A stretch of DNA of 40,469 bases from Desulfuromonadales bacterium (GCA_013377095.1 JACAAY010000045.1:1-40469); one strand, 5' to 3'. Positions 6,134 through 14,821 are shown, counted from the first letter of the stretch. A program made the numbers and translations. The notes: generated by a model not told the origin, from the sequence alone.

Positions 6134-9100
6134 TTATCTGACAACAATATTCTCTACCGTCACCGTGCCACCGGTTAGTGTCGCTGTTCCGGCAACAGTG
6201 GTGAAAGCCCCTGTATTTGTTCCGTAATTGCAGTCAAATCCGCCTTTCAGATCGACGGAATTTGGGTTATCCAGCGCCAGGTCTCCGGTGAAACTCACGG
6301 CATGCATCAATACGGCATGATTGCTGCCGGCCGCGTCGTACCCGCTCTGGATCGTGTCGTAATACGCCGAGGTGTTCGCATTCTTTACATGCTGCATCGA
6401 GCAGTCGAAGGTGGCGGTCACGGACTTTGCCTCTGCCACGACGATCGAACAGGTGGCGGCGGACGACGTACCACCGGTCGCATTGCAATTGCCTGACCAC
6501 GCCACTGTCGATCCCACATCGGCGGTCGCAGTCAGGGTAACAGCAGTGCCGTGGATCAATGTCGCAACGTCGATAGTTGCCAATGGATAGGAGAAGCTGA
6601 TCCCGCCGGCGTTCGAGGCAACATTGCCTGTTCCGGACCCGGTTGCATAGGCGGTAAGCTGATAGGTCTGTATGTCTGCGGAGCAGCTCGCCGTGGCGCC
6701 GCCGTTCAACCCGGCACAGGTCCATGACCACGGCCCGCTGCCGCTGACTGAAGATGGCGTCGAGGTTGAACAGAGATTGGCCGTCGGAGCAGATGTGAAC
6801 GTGCCTCCATTACTGCTGCCGCAGGCGCCGTTGACAAGGGGCGCGATTATTTTCGCATTGCTCGGGATTCCGCCTGCGATGATGACGGCAAGATAATGGC
6901 CTGATACGAGTGAGCCGAGAGATGAAGCGGTGAAAGAGGTTGATGACCAATTGACGGCCGGGTCCGGGCTTACTATCTGCACCTCTCCCCCCTCCACTCT
7001 CTGCAGCTTCACGATGGGTATTCCGGAAGACGAGCCGTTGGCGGTTCCGGAGGAGCCCTCGGAATCTCCCCTGAATCCTGTGCCGCTCAGGACCAGTTTG
7101 CCCGATGCGGTAGTGATGCCTGAAATCACCGGCCGCCGGCCGGAGCTGTATCCGAAACCGCTATCAAAAATTTCTGCCGTGTTCAAGAAAGCGTTGCCAT
7201 TACTCCCTCCGGTGACGAGCACCCTGCCGTCGGCCAAAAGCGTTGCCGTGTGTGCATAACGTCCGCCTGTCATGGTTCCCGCGGTCGCGGTAAATACCCC
7301 GGTCATAGGGTCATAGAACTCCGCCGTGTTCAAGATGGAATCACTTCCGGAATAATATCCTCCGCTTACCAGCACCTTGCCGTTCGACAGCGGTGTTGCA
7401 GCATGATAATAACGACCGATTGTCATATTCCCCGTACTGGTAAATGTGTCGCTGGCCGGATCATACAACTCGGCTACACTCAAGGAACCTCCGTAAGATC
7501 CCCCGGTAAAGAGCACCTTGCCGTTGGACAGCAGCGTTGCCGTGTGAGAAACACTGACAACGGTCATATTCCCTTTAGTGGCGGTAAATGTCCCACTGGC
7601 AGGATCATATGTCTCGGCACTTTTCAGGGAACTGCCGTTATATCCTCCGGCCAGAAGCACTTTGCCGTTGGGCAGCAGCGTTGCCGTATGTCCTTCGCGT
7701 GCGGTAGTCATGGGCCCTGTAGTCGCGGTAAATATCCTGGTCGCAGGGTCATACATCTCGGCTGTGCCCACGGTATATCCAGTATTTCGCCCTCCGGTTA
7801 CCAGTACTTTGCCGTCCGGCAGCAGGGTTGCCGTGGGGTATTCCCGGGCAACGAGCATGGTCCCCATAGTCGCGGTAAACGTTCCGGCCGCTGGGTTATA
7901 AATCTCCGCCGTGTTCAAGTCACCGCTGCTGCTGTTATATCCGCCGGCGATGAGCACCGTGCCGTTAGGCAGCAGCGTTGCCGAGTGCGCCTCACGGCCG
8001 GCGGTCATGGTCCCTGCGGTCGCGGCAAATGTCCCGGTCGCCGGGTCAACAATCTCCGCCGTGTTCAAGCCGCTGCTGCTGAAGTTATATCCGCCGGCGA
8101 CGAGTACCTTGCCGCTGGGTAGCAGCGTTGTAGAATGCCCGCGACGGGCATTTACCATAGTCCCGGCGGTAGCGGAAAATGTCCCTGCGGCAGGATCATA
8201 CATCTCGGCTGTGTCCATGTAATGCAGCCCGCTTGCATAATAAAACCCACCGGTTATGAGCACCCTGCCATCCGGCAAAAGGGTTGCCGTGTGGCGTCCA
8301 CGGGGAACAGTCATTGTCCCCGCAACCCTGGAAAAGGTGGCAGTCGCAGGGTCATACATATCCGCCGTACTCGACCAGCCTCCTGTAGATCCCCCGGTAA
8401 ACAGCACCTTACCGTTTGGCAGAAGCGTTGCCGTGTGATAATAACGGGCCATATACGATGTAGGCTCGGTAAATGTCCCGGTCGCAGGATCGTAAATCTC
8501 GGCCGTATTCAAGTAGTTGCCGTTAGATCCGCCGGCAATGAGCACCGTGCCGTTGGGCAGCAGCGTTGCCGTGTGCCAACGACGGGCAGTTATCATATTC
8601 CCGTTGGTAGAGGAAAAAGTCCCGGTCGCGGGGTCATACATCTCGGCCAGGTTCGAGGCATTAGCGCCATACAGGCCTCCAGCAACGAGCACCTTGCCGC
8701 TGGGCAGCAAAGTTGCCGTGTGATACGCACGGGCACCCGCCATATTCCCGGTGGTAGCAGTAAATGCCCCGGTTGCGGGATCATAAATCTCGGCCGTGTT
8801 AGCGTAATTGCCCGAGTAAGTACTGTTCCCTCCGGCAACAAGAACCTTGCCATTGGGCAGCAGCGTCGCCGTGTGATCGGACCGGATAGCATTCATATTC
8901 CCCGTAGCGGTAAAGGTACCGGCAAGCGGGTCATATATCTCCGCCGTGTTCACGTAAGTGTCACCAGCAGTATTATAATAGTGCCCGCCGGCAATGAGCA
9001 CCTTGCCGTTGGGCAGAAGCGTTGCCGTGTGATTACTACGGTTACTGGTCATATTCCCGGTGGCGGTGAATGTCCCGGCGGCAGGATCATAAATCTCGGC

Positions 9101-9313
9101 TGTGTTCAGGTAATGGTTACTGTCAATGTTATAGAGCCCATCATTATAGTACCCGCCGGCAATCAGAATCTTGCCATTGTTCAGTAGCGTCGCCGTTTGA
9201 TCGGACCGGGTAGCATTCATAATCCCCGTAACCGGGAAGGATTCGCATACGAGCGGTGTTGACAAAAACTCCGCAGCAACAACAGCCAATATAATCAGTG
9301 CCCTCGTTATCAT
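6134..9313 (-). CDS. Large secreted kelch-repeat protein with beta-rich C-terminus
   Basis: A 1059-residue protein. The start ATG at 9313 follows GAGGAGTGGAAA and opens a classical signal peptide (MITRALIILAVVAAEFLSTP, then cleavage near LVCES). Fourteen repeats of about 50-55 residues follow, each with HTATLLPNGKVLVAGG and a TAEIYDPATGTFTATGNM segment: kelch-type blades, enough for two seven-bladed propellers. After about residue 730 comes an Ig/IPT-like region (RPVISGITTASGKLVLSGTG), a Cys-containing domain with WSWTCAGLNGGATASC, a segment like bacterial InlB-type repeats (YATGSGTGNVASNAGGISFS), and a terminal VDLKGGFDCNYG beta region. Probably displayed on or released from the cell surface; ligand unknown. 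A longer frame to 9442 joins it to an unrelated-looking peptide and is not the real start. Confidence 0.85.
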   Translation of the reverse strand: MITRALIILAVVAAEFLSTPLVCESFPVTGIMNATRSDQTATLLNNGKILIAGGYYNDGLYNIDSNHYLNTAEIYDPAAGTFTATGNMTSNRSNHTATLLPNGKVLIAGGHYYNTAGDTYVNTAEIYDPLAGTFTATGNMNAIRSDHTATLLPNGKVLVAGGNSTYSGNYANTAEIYDPATGAFTATTGNMAGARAYHTATLLPSGKVLVAGGLYGANASNLAEMYDPATGTFSSTNGNMITARRWHTATLLPNGTVLIAGGSNGNYLNTAEIYDPATGTFTEPTSYMARYYHTATLLPNGKVLFTGGSTGGWSSTADMYDPATATFSRVAGTMTVPRGRHTATLLPDGRVLITGGFYYASGLHYMDTAEMYDPAAGTFSATAGTMVNARRGHSTTLLPSGKVLVAGGYNFSSSGLNTAEIVDPATGTFAATAGTMTAGREAHSATLLPNGTVLIAGGYNSSSGDLNTAEIYNPAAGTFTATMGTMLVAREYPTATLLPDGKVLVTGGRNTGYTVGTAEMYDPATRIFTATTGPMTTAREGHTATLLPNGKVLLAGGYNGSSLKSAETYDPASGTFTATKGNMTVVSVSHTATLLSNGKVLFTGGSYGGSLSVAELYDPASDTFTSTGNMTIGRYYHAATPLSNGKVLVSGGYYSGSDSILNTAEFYDPMTGVFTATAGTMTGGRYAHTATLLADGRVLVTGGSNGNAFLNTAEIFDSGFGYSSGRRPVISGITTASGKLVLSGTGFRGDSEGSSGTANGSSSGIPIVKLQRVEGGEVQIVSPDPAVNWSSTSFTASSLGSLVSGHYLAVIIAGGIPSNAKIIAPLVNGACGSSNGGTFTSAPTANLCSTSTPSSVSGSGPWSWTCAGLNGGATASCSADIQTYQLTAYATGSGTGNVASNAGGISFSYPLATIDVATLIHGTAVTLTATADVGSTVAWSGNCNATGGTSSAATCSIVVAEAKSVTATFDCSMQHVKNANTSAYYDTIQSGYDAAGSNHAVLMHAVSFTGDLALDNPNSVDLKGGFDCNYGTNTGAFTTVAGTATLTGGTVTVENIVVR

Positions 9314-9403
9314 TTTCCACTCCTCTATGTTTCCTCGGTCGGAGGAAATTCCCAGCAGCCTTTCCCATTGCTCCGGTTTGTACCAGACAACGACAACTAC
9401 CAT
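9311..9403 (-). pseudogene. Possible N-terminal gene remnant read into the kelch gene
   Basis: In the frame upstream of the kelch start, an ATG at 9403 begins MVVVVVWYKPEQWERLLGIS and continues SDRGNIEEWK before running into the kelch start. The WYKPEQWERL...SDR character looks like the beginning of a small cytoplasmic protein of unknown function that was cut off. The kelch ribosome site lies inside it. A remnant left by recombination is the likeliest explanation, but I cannot confirm the family. Confidence 0.3.
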
Positions 9404-9462
9404 TTTCGAGCCCCGGTTATGGCTACACTTTCTTTTCATCAAAGGCCACCTTTGAGAGCGGC

Positions 9463-9469
9463 GTTATGC
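9463..9469 (+). other. Solitary integron-type core site (GTTATGC)
   Basis: GTTATGC within GAGCGGCGTTATGCC matches the core ends of the two attC-like sites. A short palindrome (AAAGG-CCA-CCTTT) lies just upstream, but the matching distal core is not found. It may be a decayed attC at the other end of the accessory region. Confidence 0.3.
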
Positions 9470-9596
9470 CCTTCAAGAGTTGTAGATCAGGGCAATATTC
9501 TTTCTTCGGCCAAAGGATGTTCCATTTACCAACGGGGCAAGGCGTGCTGCACAGCGGTGTTAGCCGCGTCAAAGTCTACGCCGAAGTTGAACACAA

Positions 9597-9800
9597 TCAC
9601 ATGAACTTCATTCGTTTGAAGGCCGAAATGTCGTCCGAGTGCAGCTCAAACCACTCACCGTTTTTTCTCAAACCGCTTTTGCCAATAAACCTCTATTCCT
9701 GCTGGATCGTGGGTCTTGATCGAATGGACTACTTCTGCTCTTTCTGGAAGCTGAATTGCCAATTCACGTTCTCTGCGGCCAACAGCGTTGCTGCGGTCCA
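9597..9800 (-). pseudogene. Frameshifted GIY-YIG/MUG113-type nuclease C-terminus
   Basis: On the minus strand one frame reads VGRRERELAIQLPERAEVVH, SIKTHDPAGIEVYWQKRFEK, then stops. Shifting frame at the A-tract near 9660 continues RKNGEWFELHSDDISAFKRM, KFM and a stop at 9597. Together these resemble the C-terminal half of GIY-YIG (T5orf172/MUG113) family proteins, in which a D-P-x-GIE-x-YWH-x-RF stretch precedes NGEWFEL. The N-terminal half with the GIY-YIG motif is missing. It is a dead fragment, truncated and frameshifted. Confidence 0.6.
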
Positions 9801-9872
9801 TTGTGTAATGGCGTCCTAATTTTAGTCTCTTACAACTTGAGAGTTGACATTATTTGAGCTGACTGTGTCATG

Positions 9873-9965
9873 CGGGTGCAGGAACAATGGTCTGTTCAGT
9901 CAATCGTCAGCAGGCGGCGATGACACTACGACCAAGTCGGGTGAGGTAGTAGCGAGTGGTGTGTT
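9873..9965 (-). pseudogene. Degenerate coding remnant, family unknown
   Basis: Immediately after the shikimate-kinase-like stop, the minus strand reads EHTTRYYLTRLGRSVIAAC, a stop, then RLTEQTIVPAPA and a stop. The YLTRLGRxVIAA...IVPA pattern is protein-like, resembles the C-terminal tail of some winged-helix or transposase-type proteins, and contains one internal stop. It is treated as decayed coding DNA marking the island edge. Confidence 0.35.
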
Positions 9966-9966
9966 C

Positions 9967-10467
9967 TCAACGCATCGAATCAATAACACGCGCGCAGACC
10001 TTTTCGTGGGTGAGCCCCGAACAGTCAATCACCACCTGCGCGTAACGGGAATAGAGTGCACAGCGCTCCTCGTACAGATCGGCAAAACTCTGGTCCGGAC
10101 GCTTGGCAATCCCCCGGGTAGCCAGCCCCAGGTCCCGTGATTCAAGTACCTGCAGGGCAACGTGGAGAAAGATGATCAGACCATCCTTGGCCAAATGCTC
10201 CATGGCGTCCTGGCTGTAGACGGCGCTCCCGCCCGTGGCAATGACGTGATTCGTACAGTTCAGGCCACAGAGAATCCGTTCCTCGATTTCCCGCAGAGCC
10301 AGATAGCCCAGAGAGTCAAGAATACTTTGCAGTGACTGTTTTTCGGAATTTTGAATCAGGATATCGGTGTCAACGAAATCGCGCGAAGTCTGCTTGGCAA
10401 GCAGAACGCCGACCGTACTTTTTCCTGAGCCGGGCATGCCGATCAGGACAATATTGGAAGATTTCAT
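9967..10467 (-). CDS. Shikimate kinase-like P-loop kinase
   Basis: About 166 residues. A Walker A motif (GMPGSGKSTVG, residues ~9-19), an FVDTD acidic pair that in shikimate kinase contacts the substrate, LREIEERIL (the R-x-x-E helix), ATGGSAV in place of the usual TGGG.V loop, and ERCALYSRYAQVVID at the C-terminus match the AroK fold (shikimate + ATP to shikimate 3-phosphate). GGS instead of GGG and weaker lid-region agreement leave room for a related kinase. The ATG at 10467 follows GGGGAG; an ATG at 10509, three bases beyond the previous stop, is also open and would add 14 residues. It is the third gene of the operon with the HyfB-like subunit, an odd partner for an aromatic-pathway enzyme. 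Confidence 0.7.
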   Translation of the reverse strand: MKSSNIVLIGMPGSGKSTVGVLLAKQTSRDFVDTDILIQNSEKQSLQSILDSLGYLALREIEERILCGLNCTNHVIATGGSAVYSQDAMEHLAKDGLIIFLHVALQVLESRDLGLATRGIAKRPDQSFADLYEERCALYSRYAQVVIDCSGLTHEKVCARVIDSMR

Positions 10468-10512
10468 CCCCCTGTACTCCCCGGTGAAATGGACTCCACC
10501 TACGCTCATGAA

Positions 10513-12519
10513 TCAGAAATAGTCGCACAGGAATAGAACCACCAGTGTCAAAAGAATATAGAGAACGTACTGATTGAGAAGACCGCCCTGCAGCTTGCGC
10601 ACTCCACTGAAGCGCTGGTGAAGGCGCTTTAGCGCCGGTATGTAGACCAGTTCCAGCATCGCTTCCGGAACATGGCTGTGAAAACGGGTGTGCTTGGGAA
10701 AGATCCCGCTGACGGCGGGAGGATGGCTCCGCGGTTTGAGTACAAAGGCGAACAGGTCGGTCAGCATCTGGGCAAAGGACGAGGCGCTGTATTGCATGGC
10801 CGGAGACGGCCGTTGGTAGCCGCAGCCCCAGGTTGCGCTTTCCCCCAGAGGTGCGCTTGCCAGCCGGCGACGATACCAGAAGGCAAGAGCGGCCACAAAC
10901 GCCAACAGAACGACACCCAGGAGCGTTACCATTGGCAACGGCGCCAGCAGGGAGAGCGGCTGAACAGCCATTGGCAAAAACGTTGGCAGTGCCGCCAGGC
11001 TGGCCCGCTGCAGAATTCCGGATAGCAGAGACGGTGCCAGTCCGATGGCACAGCAGACCAGCGCCAACAGCGTCATCGGCAGCAGCATCTGCCAACCGGC
11101 CTCATGACCGCCCGCGTGTTCTTCCGTCCGCGGCATCCCCAGAAAAACAATCCCGTAGACCTTGACAAAACAGGCCACCGCCAATCCGCCCACCAGCGCC
11201 AGCGCCGGCGCTGCCAGGGCGGTTGTGGCTGCACCGCCACCAGAACCCTGCACCCCCCGGAAACAACCGAGATAGATCAGCAGTTCACTGACAAAACCGT
11301 TCAGCGGCGGCAGACCGCAGATGGCAACGGCGCCCACCCCGAACAGCAGAGCCGTGTACGGCAGACGCCGGCCAAGCCCCCCCATCAGGTCAATTTCGCG
11401 GGTACCGCTGGCGTGAATGACGGACCCGGCCCCCAGAAAGAGCAACGCCTTGAACACGGCATGATTGAGGACATGCAACAGTGCCCCGGCCATGCCGAGC
11501 AGTATCATGGCGGGGGATTCGATTGCCCGGCCGATCAACGCCACCCCCAGCCCCATGATAATGATGCCGATGTTCTCAATGCTGTGATAGGCCAGCAGCC
11601 GTTTCAGATCGTGCTGCCCGATGGCAAAGGCTACCCCCACGACTCCGGAAACGATCCCCAGCAGCAGCAGGAAGCATCCCCACCAGAGCGGCAGAGTGTG
11701 AAAGAAGGAAAGAGTACGCACCAGACCGTAGATACCGATCTTGAGTATGACGCCCGACATGGCGGCCGAGACGTGGCTGGGTGCATTGGCATGGGCCGAC
11801 GGAAGCCAGATGTGCAGCGGCATGATGCCCGCCTTAACACCGAATCCGAACAGAGCCGTCAGGAAAACAGCCGTTGCCAGGGGCGAGGAAGCGGATTGGG
11901 AACCAACAGCAGGGAAAAGCCAGGAACCGCTCAGCAGATGCAACAGCGGAAAGAGAGCAAACAGCCCAAGTGTGGCAATGTGAGTGGTTATCATGTACAG
12001 CGTTCCGGCCTCACAGACCTCGCGCTTTTCATCCTCGGTGGACACCAGGAAGTAACAGGAGAGGGCCATGATCTCCCAGGCAAACAGGAAGCTGATGCCG
12101 TCGCGGGCCACAACAACGCCAGCCATGGCAGCCATCATCAACCCGAAAAAGAAGGTCATGCTGCGAACATTGCCGGGATAGTTCTCGGCAGGCCAGTATC
12201 CGCGGGCATACAGGGCCGCACAGCCGGGGATCAGGAAGATGGGGAGCAGAAACCAGGCCGAGAGCGGATCAACACCGATCTCGACCGGTCCAAAAGGAAG
12301 GGACCAGACTGAATGGAGACGTTCTGAATTACCGGAGACAAGCGTCAGGATCGAGCCGGTCAGACCGACGCAGGAAGCCGAGAGCAGGAGAAGAATCGCC
12401 AGCTGCTGGCCGCGAACCACTCTCAACAGCGAGGGAACCAACAGCGGAACACCGGACAGAGCTGCCATGAGGATGGCGACCACTATCAGCAGACACGGTG
12501 AAACAACCTCCTGCTCCAT
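10513..12519 (-). CDS. HyfB/HycC/EhrA-like proton-pumping membrane subunit
   Basis: A 668-residue polytopic protein of the NuoL/MrpA antiporter-like family, close in length and layout to hydrogenase-4 subunit B (about 670). Visible marks: LFAWEIMALSCYFLVSTEDE (TM5 region with its conserved Glu), GVKAGIMPLHIWLPSAHANA followed by PSHVSAAMSGVILKIGIYGL (central Lys and His of the pump channel), and HDLKRLLAYHSIENIGIIIM, then NHAVFKALLFLGAGSVIHAS. Such subunits couple electron transfer in [NiFe]-hydrogenase or complex I-type modules to ion translocation. The start at 12519 follows AGGAGGTAA, which overlaps the stop of the HTH-EIIA gene. No HyfC, HyfE/F, large-subunit or small-subunit genes follow before the accessory DNA, so in this window it is an orphan; Ehr complexes of Geobacter are the closest idea. 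Confidence 0.8.
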   Translation of the reverse strand: MEQEVVSPCLLIVVAILMAALSGVPLLVPSLLRVVRGQQLAILLLLSASCVGLTGSILTLVSGNSERLHSVWSLPFGPVEIGVDPLSAWFLLPIFLIPGCAALYARGYWPAENYPGNVRSMTFFFGLMMAAMAGVVVARDGISFLFAWEIMALSCYFLVSTEDEKREVCEAGTLYMITTHIATLGLFALFPLLHLLSGSWLFPAVGSQSASSPLATAVFLTALFGFGVKAGIMPLHIWLPSAHANAPSHVSAAMSGVILKIGIYGLVRTLSFFHTLPLWWGCFLLLLGIVSGVVGVAFAIGQHDLKRLLAYHSIENIGIIIMGLGVALIGRAIESPAMILLGMAGALLHVLNHAVFKALLFLGAGSVIHASGTREIDLMGGLGRRLPYTALLFGVGAVAICGLPPLNGFVSELLIYLGCFRGVQGSGGGAATTALAAPALALVGGLAVACFVKVYGIVFLGMPRTEEHAGGHEAGWQMLLPMTLLALVCCAIGLAPSLLSGILQRASLAALPTFLPMAVQPLSLLAPLPMVTLLGVVLLAFVAALAFWYRRRLASAPLGESATWGCGYQRPSPAMQYSASSFAQMLTDLFAFVLKPRSHPPAVSGIFPKHTRFHSHVPEAMLELVYIPALKRLHQRFSGVRKLQGGLLNQYVLYILLTLVVLFLCDYF

Positions 12520-12526
12520 AAGACAC

Positions 12527-13204
12527 TTACCTCCTGATGACGGTATCCTCCAGCGCCCGGATGGCGGCCATGATCTCGGAAGCGCTCCCGGGACGGTGCA
12601 ACAGCGCCTGAAACGACTGATCATGGAGTAAAAAAGCCAGCTTTGCCAGCAGATGCAGGTGCGTTTTGACGTTAGGCGTTATCAGCGTAAAAAGAATGGT
12701 CACCGGTTTACCGTCAACGGCATCGAAATCGATCGGATTTTTCAGAAAACAGAGGCTGATGGCTGATTCATGCATCTGTCCCACAATCGGATTGCGCACA
12801 TGGGGGATGGCAATGCCGTTGCCCAGGGCGGTTGAACCGAGCGCCTCGCGCGCCAGAAGGGTTTGCAGCAGGAATTCAGGATCGAGACTGGGAGGCAGTT
12901 TCATGCGCGCAATGACTTCTTTCAGCGCCGACTCCGGGGATTCGCCCGGCAGCTCATAATGAATCCCCCCCTGGTTAAGCGCCTCGGAAATCGACGAAGG
13001 TTGCTGCGATTCCACATCGTTGCCGAAAACATCCGGCGGGATGGTAATACCTTGATTCGTGGCCCATTCCAGCAGGTCGACCCGATTGACCTGATAGCGA
13101 TCGTTCTGCATATGAGCAGGAAGTCCCTGCTGCTTGATCCAGGTCAGAACAGTTTTTTCAGGAACTCCAACAGCCACGGCTATGTCCGCTACTTTTAAAA
13201 ACAT
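12527..13204 (-). CDS. HTH-EIIA (PtsN-like) regulator
   Basis: A 225-residue protein. Residues ~1-55 (VADIAVAVGVPEKTVLTWIK and RYQVNRVDLLEWA) form an excisionase/MerR-type winged helix that reads DNA. Residues ~80-220 are a PTS EIIA-type-2/PtsN domain with the phospho-acceptor His in LGNGIAIPHVRN and the family's F.ll.P......HL..LA.la.l. pattern near the C-terminus. EIIA(Ntr) proteins take phosphate from NPr/EI(Ntr) and act by binding partners, and the fused HTH suggests phosphorylation-controlled transcription. Its stop codon overlaps the ribosome site of the HyfB-like gene, so the two are translationally coupled; it may regulate this operon. Confidence 0.8.
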   Translation of the reverse strand: MFLKVADIAVAVGVPEKTVLTWIKQQGLPAHMQNDRYQVNRVDLLEWATNQGITIPPDVFGNDVESQQPSSISEALNQGGIHYELPGESPESALKEVIARMKLPPSLDPEFLLQTLLAREALGSTALGNGIAIPHVRNPIVGQMHESAISLCFLKNPIDFDAVDGKPVTILFTLITPNVKTHLHLLAKLAFLLHDQSFQALLHRPGSASEIMAAIRALEDTVIRR

Positions 13205-13267
13205 TCAGATTTCTCCATCTCGTTCGTCGCGCACGGACAGGCTTTCAGGCGCGACTGGGTAATAAAA

Positions 13268-13296
13268 ACAATATGATATCAACCGCTAAACGTCAA
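13268..13296 (-). promoter_or_regulatory. Sigma-70-type promoter for the HTH-EIIA/HyfB operon
   Basis: On the minus strand TTGACG (13296-13291) and TATTGT (13273-13268) are separated by 17 bases, about 65 bases before the HTH-EIIA start. The only good match found in the interval. Confidence 0.5.
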
Positions 13297-13337
13297 TGCC
13301 ATTCTCGAAACCATGACAGGACATCCATGAAAAACCG

Positions 13338-13862
13338 CTAGCGGCGATGATGACGTGCGCTCCCCTTGAGCGACTGCCTGAACTCCCAGGGCGGCTGGGG
13401 ATTTGCATCGCGCCAGAGCCCCCGGTGACGGGTACGGGCTGCCTCTTCGGAACCGATGTATGCCGACACGTACGGTCCGGCCAGATACGGACGGTAGGCC
13501 CAGGCCATGCCTTCCGAGACCATTTCGCGATTGATATCACGCCCCGCATAGCGTATGACCGCCACGGCGCGCTGGTACTGGTCGGTCTCGACAATCTCCG
13601 CCGCGACCTGTCGCCCCATTATCTTGAACATCAGGGACCGCCTGGCAACCGCACCAAAGGGTTGTCCCGGAACATCCGGATTGGCGGTTTCCGGAGCGTC
13701 GATGCCATAGAGACGCACCTTGAGACGGCTCTGCTCGCGGGTTGCCAGCAGCACCGTATCACCGTCATAGACCGCCCGCACCATCCCCTCAACAATCCGG
13801 CCGGCGCAGGCATTCGCGCAGGTCAGTAACAGAAGTATCAATGCCAACAAAAATTGGTTCAT
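13338..13862 (-). CDS. Secreted thermonuclease (staphylococcal nuclease family)
   Basis: A 174-residue protein. The N-terminal MNQFLLALILLLLTCANACA is a signal peptide, possibly cleaved after ACA. The mature chain has the SNase signature: VRAVYDGDTVLL (Asp ligand of Ca2+), VRLYGIDAPE (Arg and Asp of the active site), MVSEGMAWAYRPYL and EEAARTRHRGLWRD. Family members hydrolyse DNA and RNA phosphodiester bonds with Ca2+. A GGGGGAGA ribosome site precedes the ATG. It lies 27 bases downstream of the solute-binding protein gene and may be co-transcribed with it. A role in extracellular nucleic acid degradation is inferred from the family. Confidence 0.9.
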   Translation of the reverse strand: MNQFLLALILLLLTCANACAGRIVEGMVRAVYDGDTVLLATREQSRLKVRLYGIDAPETANPDVPGQPFGAVARRSLMFKIMGRQVAAEIVETDQYQRAVAVIRYAGRDINREMVSEGMAWAYRPYLAGPYVSAYIGSEEAARTRHRGLWRDANPQPPWEFRQSLKGSARHHRR

Positions 13863-13889
13863 GGATTAATTCTCCCCCCCCCACACCCG

Positions 13890-14765
13890 TCACTTCATCG
13901 TAGCCGGATTGAACCAAAGCGAAGCGTCGGCCAACGGTGTCTCCTTTGGAAGGGCGGGGTTCTCGATCCTGATGATGCGCCGGTTTTTGAGATTAGCTTT
14001 CATGATCGACGCTCTGTTGTATTTCATGAAAATCGCGTCAAAAGAACCGTCCTTTCTCATTTTCCGGATTCCGGTTTCAACGCGTTTCGCGAGGGCAGTG
14101 TTGGATTTGTTGAAGAAGAAATAGTAGGGCCAGGGATAGTAGATAAGCAGATTCTTCTCTATGGCAAGATTGGGGATGTCTCGCCGGCGGGCGGCATACT
14201 CAGTGAACACCTCGCTGATACCGCGCGGGAAGAGATCGATGCGGTTGGCGGCCACCATGGTGAACAAACTCTCGTAACCCGCCGTGTCAACTTTGATGCC
14301 ATTTGCCTCGTAAATCGCCACATCGCCCCACCCGATTCCCTGGCCAATTCGGACCTTTCTCAGATCACCAAGATTTCGGATCCTGTCCATATCCGCCTGC
14401 CTTTGTTTGGCGATCAAGGCCACGCGGTACCCGAGAATGCCTTTTCGGAGCGGTATTCGCAAGGCGCGGTACTCCTTCTCCTTTTGAACGGATGTACCAC
14501 CCCAGGCTATGGTGACCATCCCGGCCGGATTGCTCAACTCGGCAAAGGAGCGCGCCTCGTTCATGCCGGACGTGCTGGGCCGGAGCGTATACGGCCCGTA
14601 TTCCGCCACGGTCTTGTCGAGAGCCGTCTTCAGGATTTCGAGCAGATCGCTGTAGCGCGAATCGGTTTCCGACTCGAACGCGGGATAGACGACCATGGAT
14701 TGGCCCGTTGCCATGGTGGCAGTCTGTATGATCAACAGCAGCGACAGTGCAAGCAAACGCATCAT
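13890..14765 (-). CDS. Periplasmic solute-binding protein (family 3-like)
   Basis: A 291-residue exported protein with a signal peptide (MMRLLALSLLLIIQTATMAT, cleavage near GQS). The body follows the bilobal type II binding fold: RKGILGYRVALIAKQ at the hinge, IRNLGDLRKVRIGQGIGWGD, a DLFPRGISEVFTEYAA segment and KDGSFDAIFMKYNR at the end, like SBP_bac_3 proteins. No permease or ATPase gene is nearby. Instead it sits 56 bases after a membrane histidine kinase gene in the same direction, suggesting that it detects a ligand for the kinase rather than feeding an ABC transporter. Start supported by GAGGAAC upstream of paired ATGs. The ligand cannot be predicted. Confidence 0.75.
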   Translation of the reverse strand: MMRLLALSLLLIIQTATMATGQSMVVYPAFESETDSRYSDLLEILKTALDKTVAEYGPYTLRPSTSGMNEARSFAELSNPAGMVTIAWGGTSVQKEKEYRALRIPLRKGILGYRVALIAKQRQADMDRIRNLGDLRKVRIGQGIGWGDVAIYEANGIKVDTAGYESLFTMVAANRIDLFPRGISEVFTEYAARRRDIPNLAIEKNLLIYYPWPYYFFFNKSNTALAKRVETGIRKMRKDGSFDAIFMKYNRASIMKANLKNRRIIRIENPALPKETPLADASLWFNPATMK

Positions 14766-14821
14766 TGAATGTTCCTCGCATCGATTCGTATCCGGGGCCC
14801 GTCACGACCCCTTTTCAGAGA

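Noticed and set aside
7250..9187. Long plus-strand frames (290 and 350 codons) antisense to the kelch gene
   Set aside because: They are periodic shadows of the repeat-rich minus-strand gene, full of Arg/Gly/Cys, with no start signals.
9298..9819. 173-codon plus-strand open frame
   Set aside because: It runs antisense to the kelch gene start and to the GIY-YIG remnant, has no ribosome site, and has atypical composition.
11104..12312. 402-codon plus-strand frame
   Set aside because: Antisense to the HyfB-like gene; His/Gln/Arg-rich composition typical of a shadow frame in GC-rich DNA.
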